A stretch of DNA of 64,000 nucleotides, taken from the NCBI GenBank assembly GCA_964639245.1, contig CAZXCU010000002.1, positions 620,001-684,000 of the forward strand, read 5' to 3'. Under the pieces are notes generated by a model that saw nothing but the letters and a program-made list of their open reading frames with translations, was not told where the DNA came from and did not search any database. Of the stretch, positions 44,538-54,138 are shown in pieces; within the stretch, counting starts at the first letter, position 1, and the number at the start of each line of letters is the position of its first letter. A program made the position numbers and the translations under genes. This stretch comes from SB15 sp964639245 (GTDB lineage Bacteria > Chloroflexota > Anaerolineae > Aggregatilineales > J027).

Positions 44538-46637
44538 ATGGCGCGCTTCATTGAAGGGGCAGCGGGGACAGGCAAGACCACGCTGGCGATTTCACATCTC
44601 ATGAATTGGCTGGACGAGGGTGTTCCTGCCCATGAGATTCTGGTGCTGATTTCTCAGCGTACCTTGGGAATACCCTATTTCCGTGCATTAAATGACTCTT
44701 CTTTGCCCAACACGGCAGGGGTTCGCATTGTGACATTAGGCGGGTTGGCGCGGCGGGCATTGTCTGACCGATGGGCCGCCATTGCCGGACATCTCAATGC
44801 CCAATGGGATGGACGCGAACCCATTTTTCTGAATGTTGAAACCGCGCAATACTATATGGTACGCTTTGTTGAACCTGCCATGCACGCCGGACTCTATGAA
44901 GGGGTGAGCGTGGAACGTTCGCGGATTGTCGCCCAAACCCTCGATACCCTTGCCAAAGCAGTCATCAACGGCTTTCCCCTCGATGAAGTCGTAGACCGTT
45001 TATCGAGCGCATGGATTGGGCATTCGAGTCGGCTGCGGGTTTACCGTACCACCACCGATATTGCCGCCGATTTTCAGAAATACTGCCAAGAAAATCTGCT
45101 CCTAGATTTTTCCCTCCAAGTCGAGTTGTATATGAAACTGCTGGCACAGGATGCCGACTACGCGCAGCAGGTCAAAAATACCTACCGCTACCTGATTGCC
45201 GACAACTTGGAAGAAAATTTCCCCGTCATGTTCGATTTCGTCGATTTTCTATGGCCTACCTTAAAAGATGCTTGCCTTGTATTTGATAAAGACGGCGGGT
45301 ATCGCATCTTTTTAGGAGCAGCTTCATCTGCATCACCTCATTTAGCAAATGATTTCAAATCTCGATGCGATGAAGTTGAGTATCATAGCGAACTTATAAA
45401 CCACGAAGAACCTATCAAGGAGTTGGCTAAGGCGTTTGAGATGGCATTTGACGACTCATCCAATTATATAAATATAGCAAAGCTATCTCATGTAATGGAA
45501 GCCTTCACAATTTTACCCGCTATTGGTACAGACCAGACACCAATGTTTTATCCCCAGATGATCGATGCCGCCGTTGACCGTGCTGTTGCGCTGGTGCAAA
45601 GCGGAGTCGAACCGCGTGAAATTGTCATACTCGCACCCTATTTAGGTGATTCGTTGCGGTTTACCATTTTTAATCGCTTGCAGGCGGCGGGCGTGCCGTT
45701 TGTCTCCCATCGTCCTTCCCGCGCTATCCGCGATGAACCCGTTGCCCAAGCCATGCTGGTACTGCTCGCACTAGCCTATCCCGATGCGCCTATCAAACCA
45801 AATAAAAATGACGTGGCACGGGCATTTGTTCAGCTCATTGACGGCCTTGACCCGATTCGCGCCGAACTGCTGATGCAGGTCGTTTACCGCCCCAATCAAG
45901 ATGAACTTGGCTCATTCGACACCATCAACCTGACCATGCAGCAGCGCCTCACGTTTGTCGTGGGCGAACGCTATGAAAAACTCCGACGGCGTTTAAACGA
46001 ATTTCGACACAATGCCCTCGACATCCCGCCGGACTTTTTCATGCAGGCCATGTTCGATTTTCTTGCCCAGCCGGGCTACCGTTTTCATGTGAATCTGGAA
46101 GCCGGGCGGGTGGTCTCTGAACTCATCGAATCTGCCCGCAATTTCCGTGCAGTGGTCAATCCGCAAAACGCCGAAATGGAAGTCAAAACATGGGCGGATG
46201 TCACCCACCGTTATGCTGAATTGGTTGGGGATGGGGTGCTGGCAGGCACACATTTTGCCAGTTGGCAGGATGAATATTTCAAGAATGCGGTTTTTGTAGC
46301 CCCGGCCTATACTTTTCTCATGCGGAATCGTTTTGTAGACTACCAACTCTGGCTGGATGTGGGCGCGAATGCGTGGTCGGAACGGCTCGACCAGCCCATT
46401 ACCCATCCCTATGTGCTGCATCGGAGCTATCCGCGTGAATTGGCATGGACAGATGACATGGAAACCGAAGCCGAGCGCGAACGCCTGCGAAAATTGGTAC
46501 TGGGATTGGCGCGGCGCTGTCGTAAGCATGTGTATCTGGGGTTTGCCGATTTAGGCGAACAGGGCTTTGAACAGCGCGGCCCGTTGCTGAAAATTTTCAA
46601 TCATATCTTACAGGCATATGGCAATGCAATTTCGTGA
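44538..46637 (+). CDS. UvrD/AddB-like P-loop protein with degenerate helicase motifs
   Basis: This 699-residue protein starts behind AAGGA with Walker A GAAGTGKTTLA and resembles the UvrD/AddB group of superfamily 1. The motif II position reads LIADNLEE instead of a DExx box, and motif III (GGYRIFLGAASSAS) and the C-terminal helicase motifs (ILAPYLGDS) are weak or altered, so ATP-driven unwinding by this subunit is doubtful. It lacks the PD-(D/E)XK nuclease and the Fe-S cysteines of AddB. It overlaps by 20 bases an intact helicase gene and then recJ. Such pairing of a degenerate and an active SF1 protein recalls AddB/AddA or RecC/RecB. A roughly 200-base AT-rich patch lies inside the gene (45316-45510). 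Confidence 0.8.
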   Translation: MARFIEGAAGTGKTTLAISHLMNWLDEGVPAHEILVLISQRTLGIPYFRALNDSSLPNTAGVRIVTLGGLARRALSDRWAAIAGHLNAQWDGREPIFLNVETAQYYMVRFVEPAMHAGLYEGVSVERSRIVAQTLDTLAKAVINGFPLDEVVDRLSSAWIGHSSRLRVYRTTTDIAADFQKYCQENLLLDFSLQVELYMKLLAQDADYAQQVKNTYRYLIADNLEENFPVMFDFVDFLWPTLKDACLVFDKDGGYRIFLGAASSASPHLANDFKSRCDEVEYHSELINHEEPIKELAKAFEMAFDDSSNYINIAKLSHVMEAFTILPAIGTDQTPMFYPQMIDAAVDRAVALVQSGVEPREIVILAPYLGDSLRFTIFNRLQAAGVPFVSHRPSRAIRDEPVAQAMLVLLALAYPDAPIKPNKNDVARAFVQLIDGLDPIRAELLMQVVYRPNQDELGSFDTINLTMQQRLTFVVGERYEKLRRRLNEFRHNALDIPPDFFMQAMFDFLAQPGYRFHVNLEAGRVVSELIESARNFRAVVNPQNAEMEVKTWADVTHRYAELVGDGVLAGTHFASWQDEYFKNAVFVAPAYTFLMRNRFVDYQLWLDVGANAWSERLDQPITHPYVLHRSYPRELAWTDDMETEAERERLRKLVLGLARRCRKHVYLGFADLGEQGFEQRGPLLKIFNHILQAYGNAIS

Positions 46638-48870
46638 AGCGCAACGCAAAATCATCGAAGAATACGACGGCGGGCTGATGGGTATTGCAGCAGTTCCCGG
46701 CAGCGGCAAAACCTTTACCTTGTCCTACCTTGCAGCCCGACTGGTGCAGCAACTTGCTCAGGAGTATGTACCGTTTGAGCGCGAAGTCCTCATCGTGACT
46801 TTTGCGAATGCAGCCGTCAACAGCTTCAAAAGCAAAATTGCGGACATCCTCCAACGCGAACGCAATTTACTCCCCTATGTCGGCTACCGTGTGCGAACGC
46901 TGCACGGGCTAGCCCATGATATTGTCCGCGAACGTCCCGGACTGGTTGGCTTGGCGGAAGATTTTCAAATCATTGACGAACGCATTGCCTCCGCCATTGT
47001 GCGCGATACCGTTTATTCGCATTTGCCCGCATGGTCGCATCTGATGGACTACTATCTCTCGCCCAGTCTCAACGCGGGGCAGCGTCAGCGTGTCGAACGG
47101 CGCGATTTTCCCGAAGCAATGGTCGAGATTTGCGAACGCTTCATCAAACAGGCCAAAGACAACCTCCTTCAACCGATAGACTTGCAGGAAAAATTTGAGG
47201 AATTTGGCCGTGAATATGACCTCGTGCGTTTTGCTACCGAAATTTACACCGACTACCAGCGCAGTCTCGCCTTTCGTGGTGCAGTCGATTTTGATGATCT
47301 GGTACGGCTGGCGATTCAGGGTTTAGAACAGGACAAGCAATACCTGCTGCGTTTGCGCGAACGTTGGCCTTACATCCTCGAAGATGAAGCACAGGACAGC
47401 AGCCAATTGCAGGAAAAAATGCTCTACCTGCTGACGGGCGGACAAAATTGGGTGCGGGTGGGCGATCCCAATCAGGCGATTAACACCACCTTCACCACCG
47501 CCAGTCCACGTTTTCTGGTCAATTTTCTAGGCAATGAAAACGTCGTCAGTCGTCCACTGCCAACCTCAGGACGTTCAGGCAAAAAAATCATCAAATTAGC
47601 CAACGAACTCGTCAAATGGACAATCAAAAAACATCCCGCCGTTGAACTGCGTGGAGACAATGCCTTTTACGACCAGCAAATTGAACCCACCAAGAAAAAC
47701 GATCCGCAAGCCAATCCCGCCGATAATCAAATTTTCATCCATATTGATTATCAACCGGGGCAAAACATCACGCCCGAAAATGAGATGAAGCGCGTTGCTG
47801 CTAGCCTCAAACGCTGGTTGCCGGACAATCCCGATAAAACGGTGGCGGTGCTGGTTCCCGAAAACAATCGTGGCTTCAAATTGGCGGAAGAACTGCGGCG
47901 CGAAGGCTTGGCCTATGAGGAACTTTTGCGAAGCACCACCGAAGCCCGTACCGCCGCCTCCTATTTGCGTTCGGCACTCCTCTATCTGGCAACACCGAAC
48001 GACGCGGGGATTCTGGCACGGTTGTATAAGGATGTCTGGTGGACTCTGACCTTAGCAGGGGATGAAGCCTACGATGTATTGATTCCCTACCAAGCCCTGA
48101 CCCGTCAGCGCAATCTGGAAAACCTCATCTGGCCTACGGAGGAAATTTCACTTCAAGAGGTATTAGGGCTACCCGACGACCCGCTCTTGATTCGCAATAT
48201 GGGCGACTTCATCTATTTTGTGCGGCGGTGGTTGGAAGCGCTGGAACTGCCGATTGACCAGTTGGTACTCACCATCTCACAGGATATTTTCAGCCGTCCA
48301 CCGGACATTGCCTTAGCCTACAAAATCGCCGTGCTGCTCCGTTCAATGGCGGCCAACAATCCGTCATGGCGTTTGAAAGATTTTGCCGAAGAACTGCGTT
48401 CGATTACCGAAAATCAGCGTAAATTCATCGGTTTTGATGATGCCAGCGAAGGGTTTCAACCCACGCCGGGCAAAATTACCATCGCCACCATGCACGCCGC
48501 CAAAGGCTTGGAATGGGATAGGGTCTATCTCATGGCGGTCAGCAATTATGGCTTTCCTTCGCTGCAACCCGAAGATTCCTACATCGGCGAACGCTGGTTC
48601 ATCCGTGACAAGCTGAATTTAGAGGCCGAAGTCATGAGCATGGCCTTTAGCAACCAAAAACTGCCGGAAGGGCAAGCCACCCTCAATTTCCGTGTGGATT
48701 ATGCAGCAGAACGATTACGCCTGCTGTATGTGGCAATTACCCGCGCCAGAAAAGAACTCATTATCACATGGAATATGGGGCGTTTCTGGGAACAGGGCAT
48801 CATCAACCATCTCGCCAATCCTGTGCTGCATCTGGAGAGCATCCTGAACCGTGAAAATAAAAATGGCTGA
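46618..48870 (+). CDS. UvrD/Rep-family ATP-dependent DNA helicase
   Basis: This 750-residue superfamily 1A helicase has all main motifs: AAVPGSGKTFTL (I), VTFANAAVNSFKSKI (Ia), LEDEAQDSSQLQ (II), GDPNQAINTTFTTASP (III), ATMHAAKGLEWDRVYL (V) and YVAITRARKELIITW (VI). It should unwind DNA 3'-5' in an ATP-dependent way. No nuclease domain is present at the C-terminus. The start at 46618 overlaps the degenerate partner by 20 bases; an ATG at 46624 is equally possible. It is likely the motor of a complex with the preceding protein, with the RecJ protein encoded next supplying exonuclease activity; this is inference from gene order. Confidence 0.93.
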   Translation: MAMQFREAQRKIIEEYDGGLMGIAAVPGSGKTFTLSYLAARLVQQLAQEYVPFEREVLIVTFANAAVNSFKSKIADILQRERNLLPYVGYRVRTLHGLAHDIVRERPGLVGLAEDFQIIDERIASAIVRDTVYSHLPAWSHLMDYYLSPSLNAGQRQRVERRDFPEAMVEICERFIKQAKDNLLQPIDLQEKFEEFGREYDLVRFATEIYTDYQRSLAFRGAVDFDDLVRLAIQGLEQDKQYLLRLRERWPYILEDEAQDSSQLQEKMLYLLTGGQNWVRVGDPNQAINTTFTTASPRFLVNFLGNENVVSRPLPTSGRSGKKIIKLANELVKWTIKKHPAVELRGDNAFYDQQIEPTKKNDPQANPADNQIFIHIDYQPGQNITPENEMKRVAASLKRWLPDNPDKTVAVLVPENNRGFKLAEELRREGLAYEELLRSTTEARTAASYLRSALLYLATPNDAGILARLYKDVWWTLTLAGDEAYDVLIPYQALTRQRNLENLIWPTEEISLQEVLGLPDDPLLIRNMGDFIYFVRRWLEALELPIDQLVLTISQDIFSRPPDIALAYKIAVLLRSMAANNPSWRLKDFAEELRSITENQRKFIGFDDASEGFQPTPGKITIATMHAAKGLEWDRVYLMAVSNYGFPSLQPEDSYIGERWFIRDKLNLEAEVMSMAFSNQKLPEGQATLNFRVDYAAERLRLLYVAITRARKELIITWNMGRFWEQGIINHLANPVLHLESILNRENKNG

Positions 48871-51094
48871 GTGGCAAGCGCCGTCTTTTCTAGGGGAAAA
48901 ATTTGGCCTGTCCGAAATCACCGCCGCAATTCTGGCGGGGCGGGGCTTTTCTACCGAATCATCGGCACAGGCATTTTTAAATCCCGATTTTTATCGTCCC
49001 GCCCTACCGGAGTCACTGCGTGATTTAGCCTGTGCTTCCCAACGCTTACAAAAGGCGGTTTATCAAAAGGAACGGGTGCTGCTGTGGGGCGATATTGATA
49101 CCGATGGATTGACAGCTACCGCCTTGTTAGCGGAGGCACTGTCCACGTTAGGGGCTGACCTCAAAATTCATATCCCCCAACGGCACGGGATTCAGCTTGA
49201 ACCCCTGCGTGAACTTTGCACCGACTTTCGCCCTGCTGTCCTGATTGCCTGTGATACGGGTAGTCAAGCTCATGTCGCTGCCCGGTTTGCCTTAGAATCC
49301 AATATCGATTTCATCATTCTCGACCATCATCAACTCCCTGATAAACTTCCGCCAGCCTATGCACTGGTCAATCCGCAGCGTCAGCCTGTCCCGCGTGGCC
49401 TCGAAAATTTATCGGCGGTAGGAGTCGTTTTTCTACTCGTGCAGCACCTGTACGCCCATTTCCAAAAAACGAAGGAATTACCACACTTTGGGGATTTGGT
49501 TGCATTAGGTTTGGTTGCCGATGCCGTCCCTCTGATGGCCGATAACCGCTACTGGGTACAGAAAGGCTTGCAAACCCTTAAAAATTCTCAACGGTTAGGG
49601 CTGCTAGCTTTGGCCCAAGTTTCCAATGTGGACTTAGCCCATCTGACCGAACGCGACATCATGTTCGATTTCGCACCACGTTTAAATGCCTTTGGACGTT
49701 TGAGTCGGGCGCATGATGGCTTGAATTTGTTGATGACACAGGACGCGGGCGAGGCGCGTATTTTAGCCGCCCAAGCAGATGCTTATAACCAGAAGCGGCG
49801 CTTAATGACCCGCCAATTAAAGCAGGCCATTCATGAACAAATTCAACACGATCCCACTTTGCTCCAGTGGCAAGCATTGGTGCTGGAAAATACCCGGTGG
49901 GAAGGCGGAGTTCTCAGCGCGGTGGCGAACCAGATTGCCGAAACCTTTGAACGTCCGGTGGTGCTGCTGGCCTCATCAAATGAAATTGCGAGTGGGTCAG
50001 CCCGCAGTTTTGGCGCTTATAATATTTTAGCGGCGCTGGACTCCACCTCCGATTTGCTCATTTCTTATGGCGGACACGAACACGCGGCGGGGGTTTCACT
50101 GCTACTAGAAAATATCCCTATTTTTCGTCGCCGCCTGCACAACGCGCTCACCGCCCAAAAAATCGACTCCGTCCCCTATGAACGCGAAGTCGAGGGTATT
50201 TTACCGCTTGAGCGTGCGACACTGGATTTAGCACGGGACTTGGAAAAACTCGCCCCGTTTGGGGTAGGCAATCCCGCCCCGATTTTCCTTGCGCGGGCGG
50301 TGCATCTGGTTCGCAGCGCCAAAATCGGACGGGATGACCAGCATCGGCGTTTAACTGTCCGTGAGCCAGCCTCTGGTAATTATTCGGTGCTGTGGTGGAA
50401 CAGCAGCGAACTCCCCATGCCAGAAGGAACATTCGATTTGGCCTACCAGATTGCGCCTGTTCGTGAAGATGACCGCTACGAATTACAAATTACCTTCGTC
50501 GATTGGGAACAAATCGCCCCGCCGGAAGTCAAACCCCTCTCCCAACTTATATGGGTAGACTGCCGCGAAAATTTTAATTTAGCAGCCATTAAAACGCAGG
50601 CAACCGATTTAGTTATCTGGGCAGAAGGCTACAGTCGGCGTGAATCGGTGGGTCTGCCGCTTTCAGAATTGACTCCATCGGAAAATTTACTGATTTACAC
50701 CGCGCCCGCCTCCGCTAAAAATTTACAAACCGCCGCTCAACGGGTGCAGCCTCAAAAAATCTATGTCTACGGCGAACTGCCTGTGTTGAGCGAACCAGAG
50801 GAAATTTTATCGGCGATGGTGGGTTTGCTGCGGGTGACCTATGAAAAAATGGACGGCGTGACGGACATCACCCAATTGGCAGAACGGTTGGCACAATCAA
50901 ACGAGGTCATTTTGGCGGGGATAGAAAACTTAGCCCTTCAAGCCGAATGGCAAACCCGTAACCGCTTTAAGATTCTGGCGTTGCCCACCGCCGATAAAAT
51001 CAAAATCATGCCCAAGTTCAAACGGTTGGTCGAAGAATCGGCTGCCTACCGCCGTTATTTTCGTCGTGCCGAGTTAGAAAAATTACTTGAATGA
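48863..51094 (+). CDS. recJ: RecJ-family single-stranded DNA exonuclease
   Basis: This protein of about 743 residues has the DHH/DHHA1 layout of RecJ: motif I WGDIDTDG (Asp77, Asp79), Asp131 in IACDTGS, DHH at 154-156 (LDHHQLPDKLPPAYALVNP), VALGLVADAVPL, and GGHEHAAG of DHHA1. RecJ degrades single strands 5'-3' with metal ions. A long C-terminal extension (about 570-743) is poorly conserved. ATG 48863 overlaps the helicase stop by 8 bases; a GTG at 48851 would add 4 residues. It is translationally coupled to the helicase gene. Confidence 0.92.
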   Translation: MAEWQAPSFLGEKFGLSEITAAILAGRGFSTESSAQAFLNPDFYRPALPESLRDLACASQRLQKAVYQKERVLLWGDIDTDGLTATALLAEALSTLGADLKIHIPQRHGIQLEPLRELCTDFRPAVLIACDTGSQAHVAARFALESNIDFIILDHHQLPDKLPPAYALVNPQRQPVPRGLENLSAVGVVFLLVQHLYAHFQKTKELPHFGDLVALGLVADAVPLMADNRYWVQKGLQTLKNSQRLGLLALAQVSNVDLAHLTERDIMFDFAPRLNAFGRLSRAHDGLNLLMTQDAGEARILAAQADAYNQKRRLMTRQLKQAIHEQIQHDPTLLQWQALVLENTRWEGGVLSAVANQIAETFERPVVLLASSNEIASGSARSFGAYNILAALDSTSDLLISYGGHEHAAGVSLLLENIPIFRRRLHNALTAQKIDSVPYEREVEGILPLERATLDLARDLEKLAPFGVGNPAPIFLARAVHLVRSAKIGRDDQHRRLTVREPASGNYSVLWWNSSELPMPEGTFDLAYQIAPVREDDRYELQITFVDWEQIAPPEVKPLSQLIWVDCRENFNLAAIKTQATDLVIWAEGYSRRESVGLPLSELTPSENLLIYTAPASAKNLQTAAQRVQPQKIYVYGELPVLSEPEEILSAMVGLLRVTYEKMDGVTDITQLAERLAQSNEVILAGIENLALQAEWQTRNRFKILALPTADKIKIMPKFKRLVEESAAYRRYFRRAELEKLLE

Positions 51095-51702
51095 GCCGCT
51101 ATCCTGTTCCCAAACAAACCACCCGCATTGTGTATCAAATGTCCAATTCGCGGTTCATTGCCACCATTGGGCGTGCCGACTCGGTGCAAGCTGCCCGTGC
51201 ATTCATCCAGCAAATCCGCGAAGAAATGCCGGACGCGAGTCACCATGTCTATGCGTTCCGTGTTGGTTATGGCGCAAGTGTCACCGACGGCATGAGTGAC
51301 GATGGCGAACCCACCGGAACTTCTGGCCCGCCCGCGCTGGCGGTACTGCGTGGTGCCAATATCGGGGATGTGGTGCTGGTCATTACCCGCTATTTCGGTG
51401 GTACAAAATTGGGGACAGGCGGTTTGGTTTACGCCTACACCAACGCCGCAAAAGAAGCCGTTACCGCGCTGGAAGTAGAGGAAAAAGTCACCCGCAAATT
51501 GATCGGAGTCACTTTTTCCTACAGCTTATATGAACGGGTCAAGCGCTTGGTTGAACACTATGACGGGCAACTTGACGGGGAAGAATTTGCCGCCGATGTC
51601 ACCCTCTATGCGTATTTTCCCGAAGAACAGATTCAGCCATTCTCAGGCGAAGTCACCGAGCTTTCAGCAGGCCAGGTTACGCCCATCGTGCTGGATGAAT
51701 GA
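51091..51702 (+). CDS. YigZ/IMPACT family protein
   Basis: This 203-residue protein has the YigZ/IMPACT N-terminal domain with the signature DGEPTGTSGPPAL and VVLVITRYFGGTKLGTGGLVYAYTNAA (cited in parts: VITRYFGGTKLGTGGLV), and the C-terminal DUF1949 beta-alpha domain. The family is related to eukaryotic IMPACT, a modulator of the GCN2 kinase; the bacterial role is unknown. It overlaps recJ by 4 bases (ATGA) and is the last gene of the trpS run. Its last 70 bases overlap the 3' end of the convergent MFS gene. Confidence 0.92.
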   Translation: MSRYPVPKQTTRIVYQMSNSRFIATIGRADSVQAARAFIQQIREEMPDASHHVYAFRVGYGASVTDGMSDDGEPTGTSGPPALAVLRGANIGDVVLVITRYFGGTKLGTGGLVYAYTNAAKEAVTALEVEEKVTRKLIGVTFSYSLYERVKRLVEHYDGQLDGEEFAADVTLYAYFPEEQIQPFSGEVTELSAGQVTPIVLDE

Positions 51703-52856
51703 TTCTCATGCACAAACAAGCCCATCACTACCACTGCTGCAAGCGTGAGGGCAGCGGCAGCCAACCCAATCGTCGTAAAATTCCCGCGTTCATACAGTTG
51801 CCCGCCAATAATGCCACCACTAAAACGGGCGATTGAGGTCGCAGCAACGGCACTACTCAGCATGACCGCCCGCGCATGGGGCAAAATCTCGGTAATCATC
51901 GGGATGGAGGCCACCACTGCTGTTTCAAAAAAAAGAAAAGTCATGAACATCCCCATCAACGCTGTTGTCAAACTGGGCATCTGGGTGAGCAGCACATAAC
52001 TCAACGTTGTTCCTACCAATCCTACGAGGGTGAGACGTTTTTTGCCGAATCGGTCAGCAATCCCGATGACCACAAATTCACCCGTCACTTCTGCCAGCGC
52101 AATCACCACCGCCGCCGTGCCTAACGCGGTGACTTTTAAATCAAATTCGGATTCCATCCAGCGTGCATACGAAATCGAGATAAATTCATTCGCGGTAAGG
52201 TATAACAAAATAAAGCCTATCACCGCGAGTGCAATCGGACTGCCGCGCATAATCTGCAAACTCTCAAAAAAATTCGGGATTTTGGTCGCCCTATCCGGGA
52301 TGTCGGTGGGGACATAGCGCCAGATGAGCAAAAAGCCAGCCATACTTAACACCACAATCATGATGAACACCGCCGACAGGCCAAATCGATCAAGCAAAAA
52401 GCCGGTCATGGGTGCAGCCACAATCAACGAACCTGCCCAAGCCAGTTCGGTTGTGCCAATTGCCCGCCCACGAAATTGATAGGGAACAAGGTCGCCAATA
52501 TAGGCTTGCATGGCAGGGTCAAAAATAATTTTCGAGAGGCCAAACACCACCATCGCAAAATAAAAAACTCCGTACACAGGTGCAACAATCCCCGGTAGGC
52601 TCGCCATAATCATCAGCACCAGCGCGAACAACAGCGTATTTTTGCGTCCATATTTTTCGGAAACCGGGCCAAACACCGGACTCAGAATCCCCATCCCCCC
52701 CTGAGTGGCTATCACGCTGCCCACCGCGCTGGATGAGACATCCAGTTCACGTCCAATCGCGGGGATAAACGGATAGGCAAATCGGCGGGTGATATTATTA
52801 AACAGGCGTGCCAGCGCCAGCACGAGAATCGTGGTGATGAGTTTTTGTCTTTGCAT
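51633..52856 (-). CDS. MFS efflux-type transporter
   Basis: This 407-residue membrane protein has about 12 hydrophobic segments and starts RRFAYPFIPAIGRELDVS, with FGPVSEKYGRKNTLL, the cytoplasmic loop 2-3 motif of the major facilitator family. A second such loop appears at IADRFGKKRLTLVG. Substrate unknown; drug or metabolite efflux is typical. AGGAAC precedes the ATG. The last 70 bases (encoding a polar C-terminal tail) overlap the 3' end of the yigZ gene. Confidence 0.9.
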   Translation of the reverse strand: MQRQKLITTILVLALARLFNNITRRFAYPFIPAIGRELDVSSSAVGSVIATQGGMGILSPVFGPVSEKYGRKNTLLFALVLMIMASLPGIVAPVYGVFYFAMVVFGLSKIIFDPAMQAYIGDLVPYQFRGRAIGTTELAWAGSLIVAAPMTGFLLDRFGLSAVFIMIVVLSMAGFLLIWRYVPTDIPDRATKIPNFFESLQIMRGSPIALAVIGFILLYLTANEFISISYARWMESEFDLKVTALGTAAVVIALAEVTGEFVVIGIADRFGKKRLTLVGLVGTTLSYVLLTQMPSLTTALMGMFMTFLFFETAVVASIPMITEILPHARAVMLSSAVAATSIARFSGGIIGGQLYERGNFTTIGLAAAALTLAAVVVMGLFVHENHSSSTMGVTWPAESSVTSPENG

Positions 52857-52971
52857 GGGTTGTTCCTGATAGATAGGCGGATTATCTCATTCAGGCCAAT
52901 CAGTGTAAACAGTCCCTTGTCGAATGGCCTTATCTGGCTTAGGCTATCAGCACTTGGAATAAGGATTGCGT

Positions 52972-54138
52972 GTGAAAGCAATTGTTGTCCGAATCGGCTT
53001 GGTTTTAGGTGGGATTCTCTGTGCGGCAGTCACCTTTGCGGGGGCGATTCAACTTTTCCCTGATTTACTGCCCGCGAATTTGCGCTCCGACCCGCTAGAC
53101 CAGCGCACCCCCAATGAAGAACGCCGCTTCATTTTTACCGATTACATGGGCGATACCTTCTACAATCCACCCGGCATGGTACACCCACCCGAAGAAAACC
53201 GTATTTTGGAAGATTTTATGCTGCGCTATGACTCCGACGGTTTTCGTTTGCCCCGTATGACCGCCGAACACTATCCCATCATCGCGTTAGGCGATTCTTT
53301 TACCGAAGGCGGGCAAGTTCCGTGGGTGGATGTGCTGGCAGAAACGCTCAATAGACCAGTACGTAATTTAGGCTGGCGGGGCTTAGGCACGCTTGACCAA
53401 GCTCGTATTATGGAAGATTATGGGCGCGGGGAACATGACTGGGTGCTGATTGCCTATTTTGAGGGCAACGACTTAAGCAACATCCAAACCGCCTATGATC
53501 GCCTGCAAAGTGAAGGCGTGCTACTGGTGAATCTCACACAGGAATTAACCAATGAACGCCCGCAAGAACCCGTTCGTAACCCCGGCGAGAATTATTTATA
53601 CCCCTTAACCCATCGCGTCGGTGACACCACCTATGAACTTGCCTATGTAAGCGATTATCTATGGTGGTTAAATGGCACAGAATCGACTTTCCGCGACTCC
53701 CAGAATATGGAACAACTGAAAGTGGCCTTGCAAGACATTCAATCAGCCGCCGGAGAAGCCTGTGTTGCCCTCATTTATATTCCGAGCAAAGAACACATTT
53801 ATTTTCCCTACAGCGACCCCGCCGGCAACCAGCGCTATGTCTTGGAAAACGGCTTGGAACTGCAACTGAATACGGAAGGTTGGCTGTCCTTTGGTCGCCT
53901 GACCCCGCAAAATTATGAAACCCTCATTAGCCGTTTAGACAATCAACGGAATGTGGTACAGGAAATTGTGCAGGAACTGAATTTGCATTTCATCGATTTA
54001 GTCCCGGCTTTTCAAACCGATGTCACCGAACCTGCGTACTATATTTATGATTCGCATTGGAGCGAACAGGGACACCGCATCGCAGGGGAAGCGGTGGCAG
54101 ATTATCTTAATCAATATCCAGAATGTATGACGCAATGA
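52972..54138 (+). CDS. Membrane-anchored or secreted SGNH/GDSL hydrolase-like protein
   Basis: This protein of about 388 residues has one N-terminal hydrophobic segment (about 5-28) and a GDSL/SGNH hydrolase domain: GDSFTEG with Ser109, Gly in LGWRGLGT, GND (YFEGNDLS), and Asp/His in YDSHWSEQGH near the end. This layout recalls acyl-esterases of the AlgX/AlgJ kind that act on envelope glycans. GTG 52972 was chosen because AAGGA lies 6 bases upstream; a TTG at 52966 is the alternative. It leads the operon with the PanG-like, panB and panC genes, but no direct link to pantothenate is evident. Confidence 0.85.
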   Translation: MKAIVVRIGLVLGGILCAAVTFAGAIQLFPDLLPANLRSDPLDQRTPNEERRFIFTDYMGDTFYNPPGMVHPPEENRILEDFMLRYDSDGFRLPRMTAEHYPIIALGDSFTEGGQVPWVDVLAETLNRPVRNLGWRGLGTLDQARIMEDYGRGEHDWVLIAYFEGNDLSNIQTAYDRLQSEGVLLVNLTQELTNERPQEPVRNPGENYLYPLTHRVGDTTYELAYVSDYLWWLNGTESTFRDSQNMEQLKVALQDIQSAAGEACVALIYIPSKEHIYFPYSDPAGNQRYVLENGLELQLNTEGWLSFGRLTPQNYETLISRLDNQRNVVQEIVQELNLHFIDLVPAFQTDVTEPAYYIYDSHWSEQGHRIAGEAVADYLNQYPECMTQ

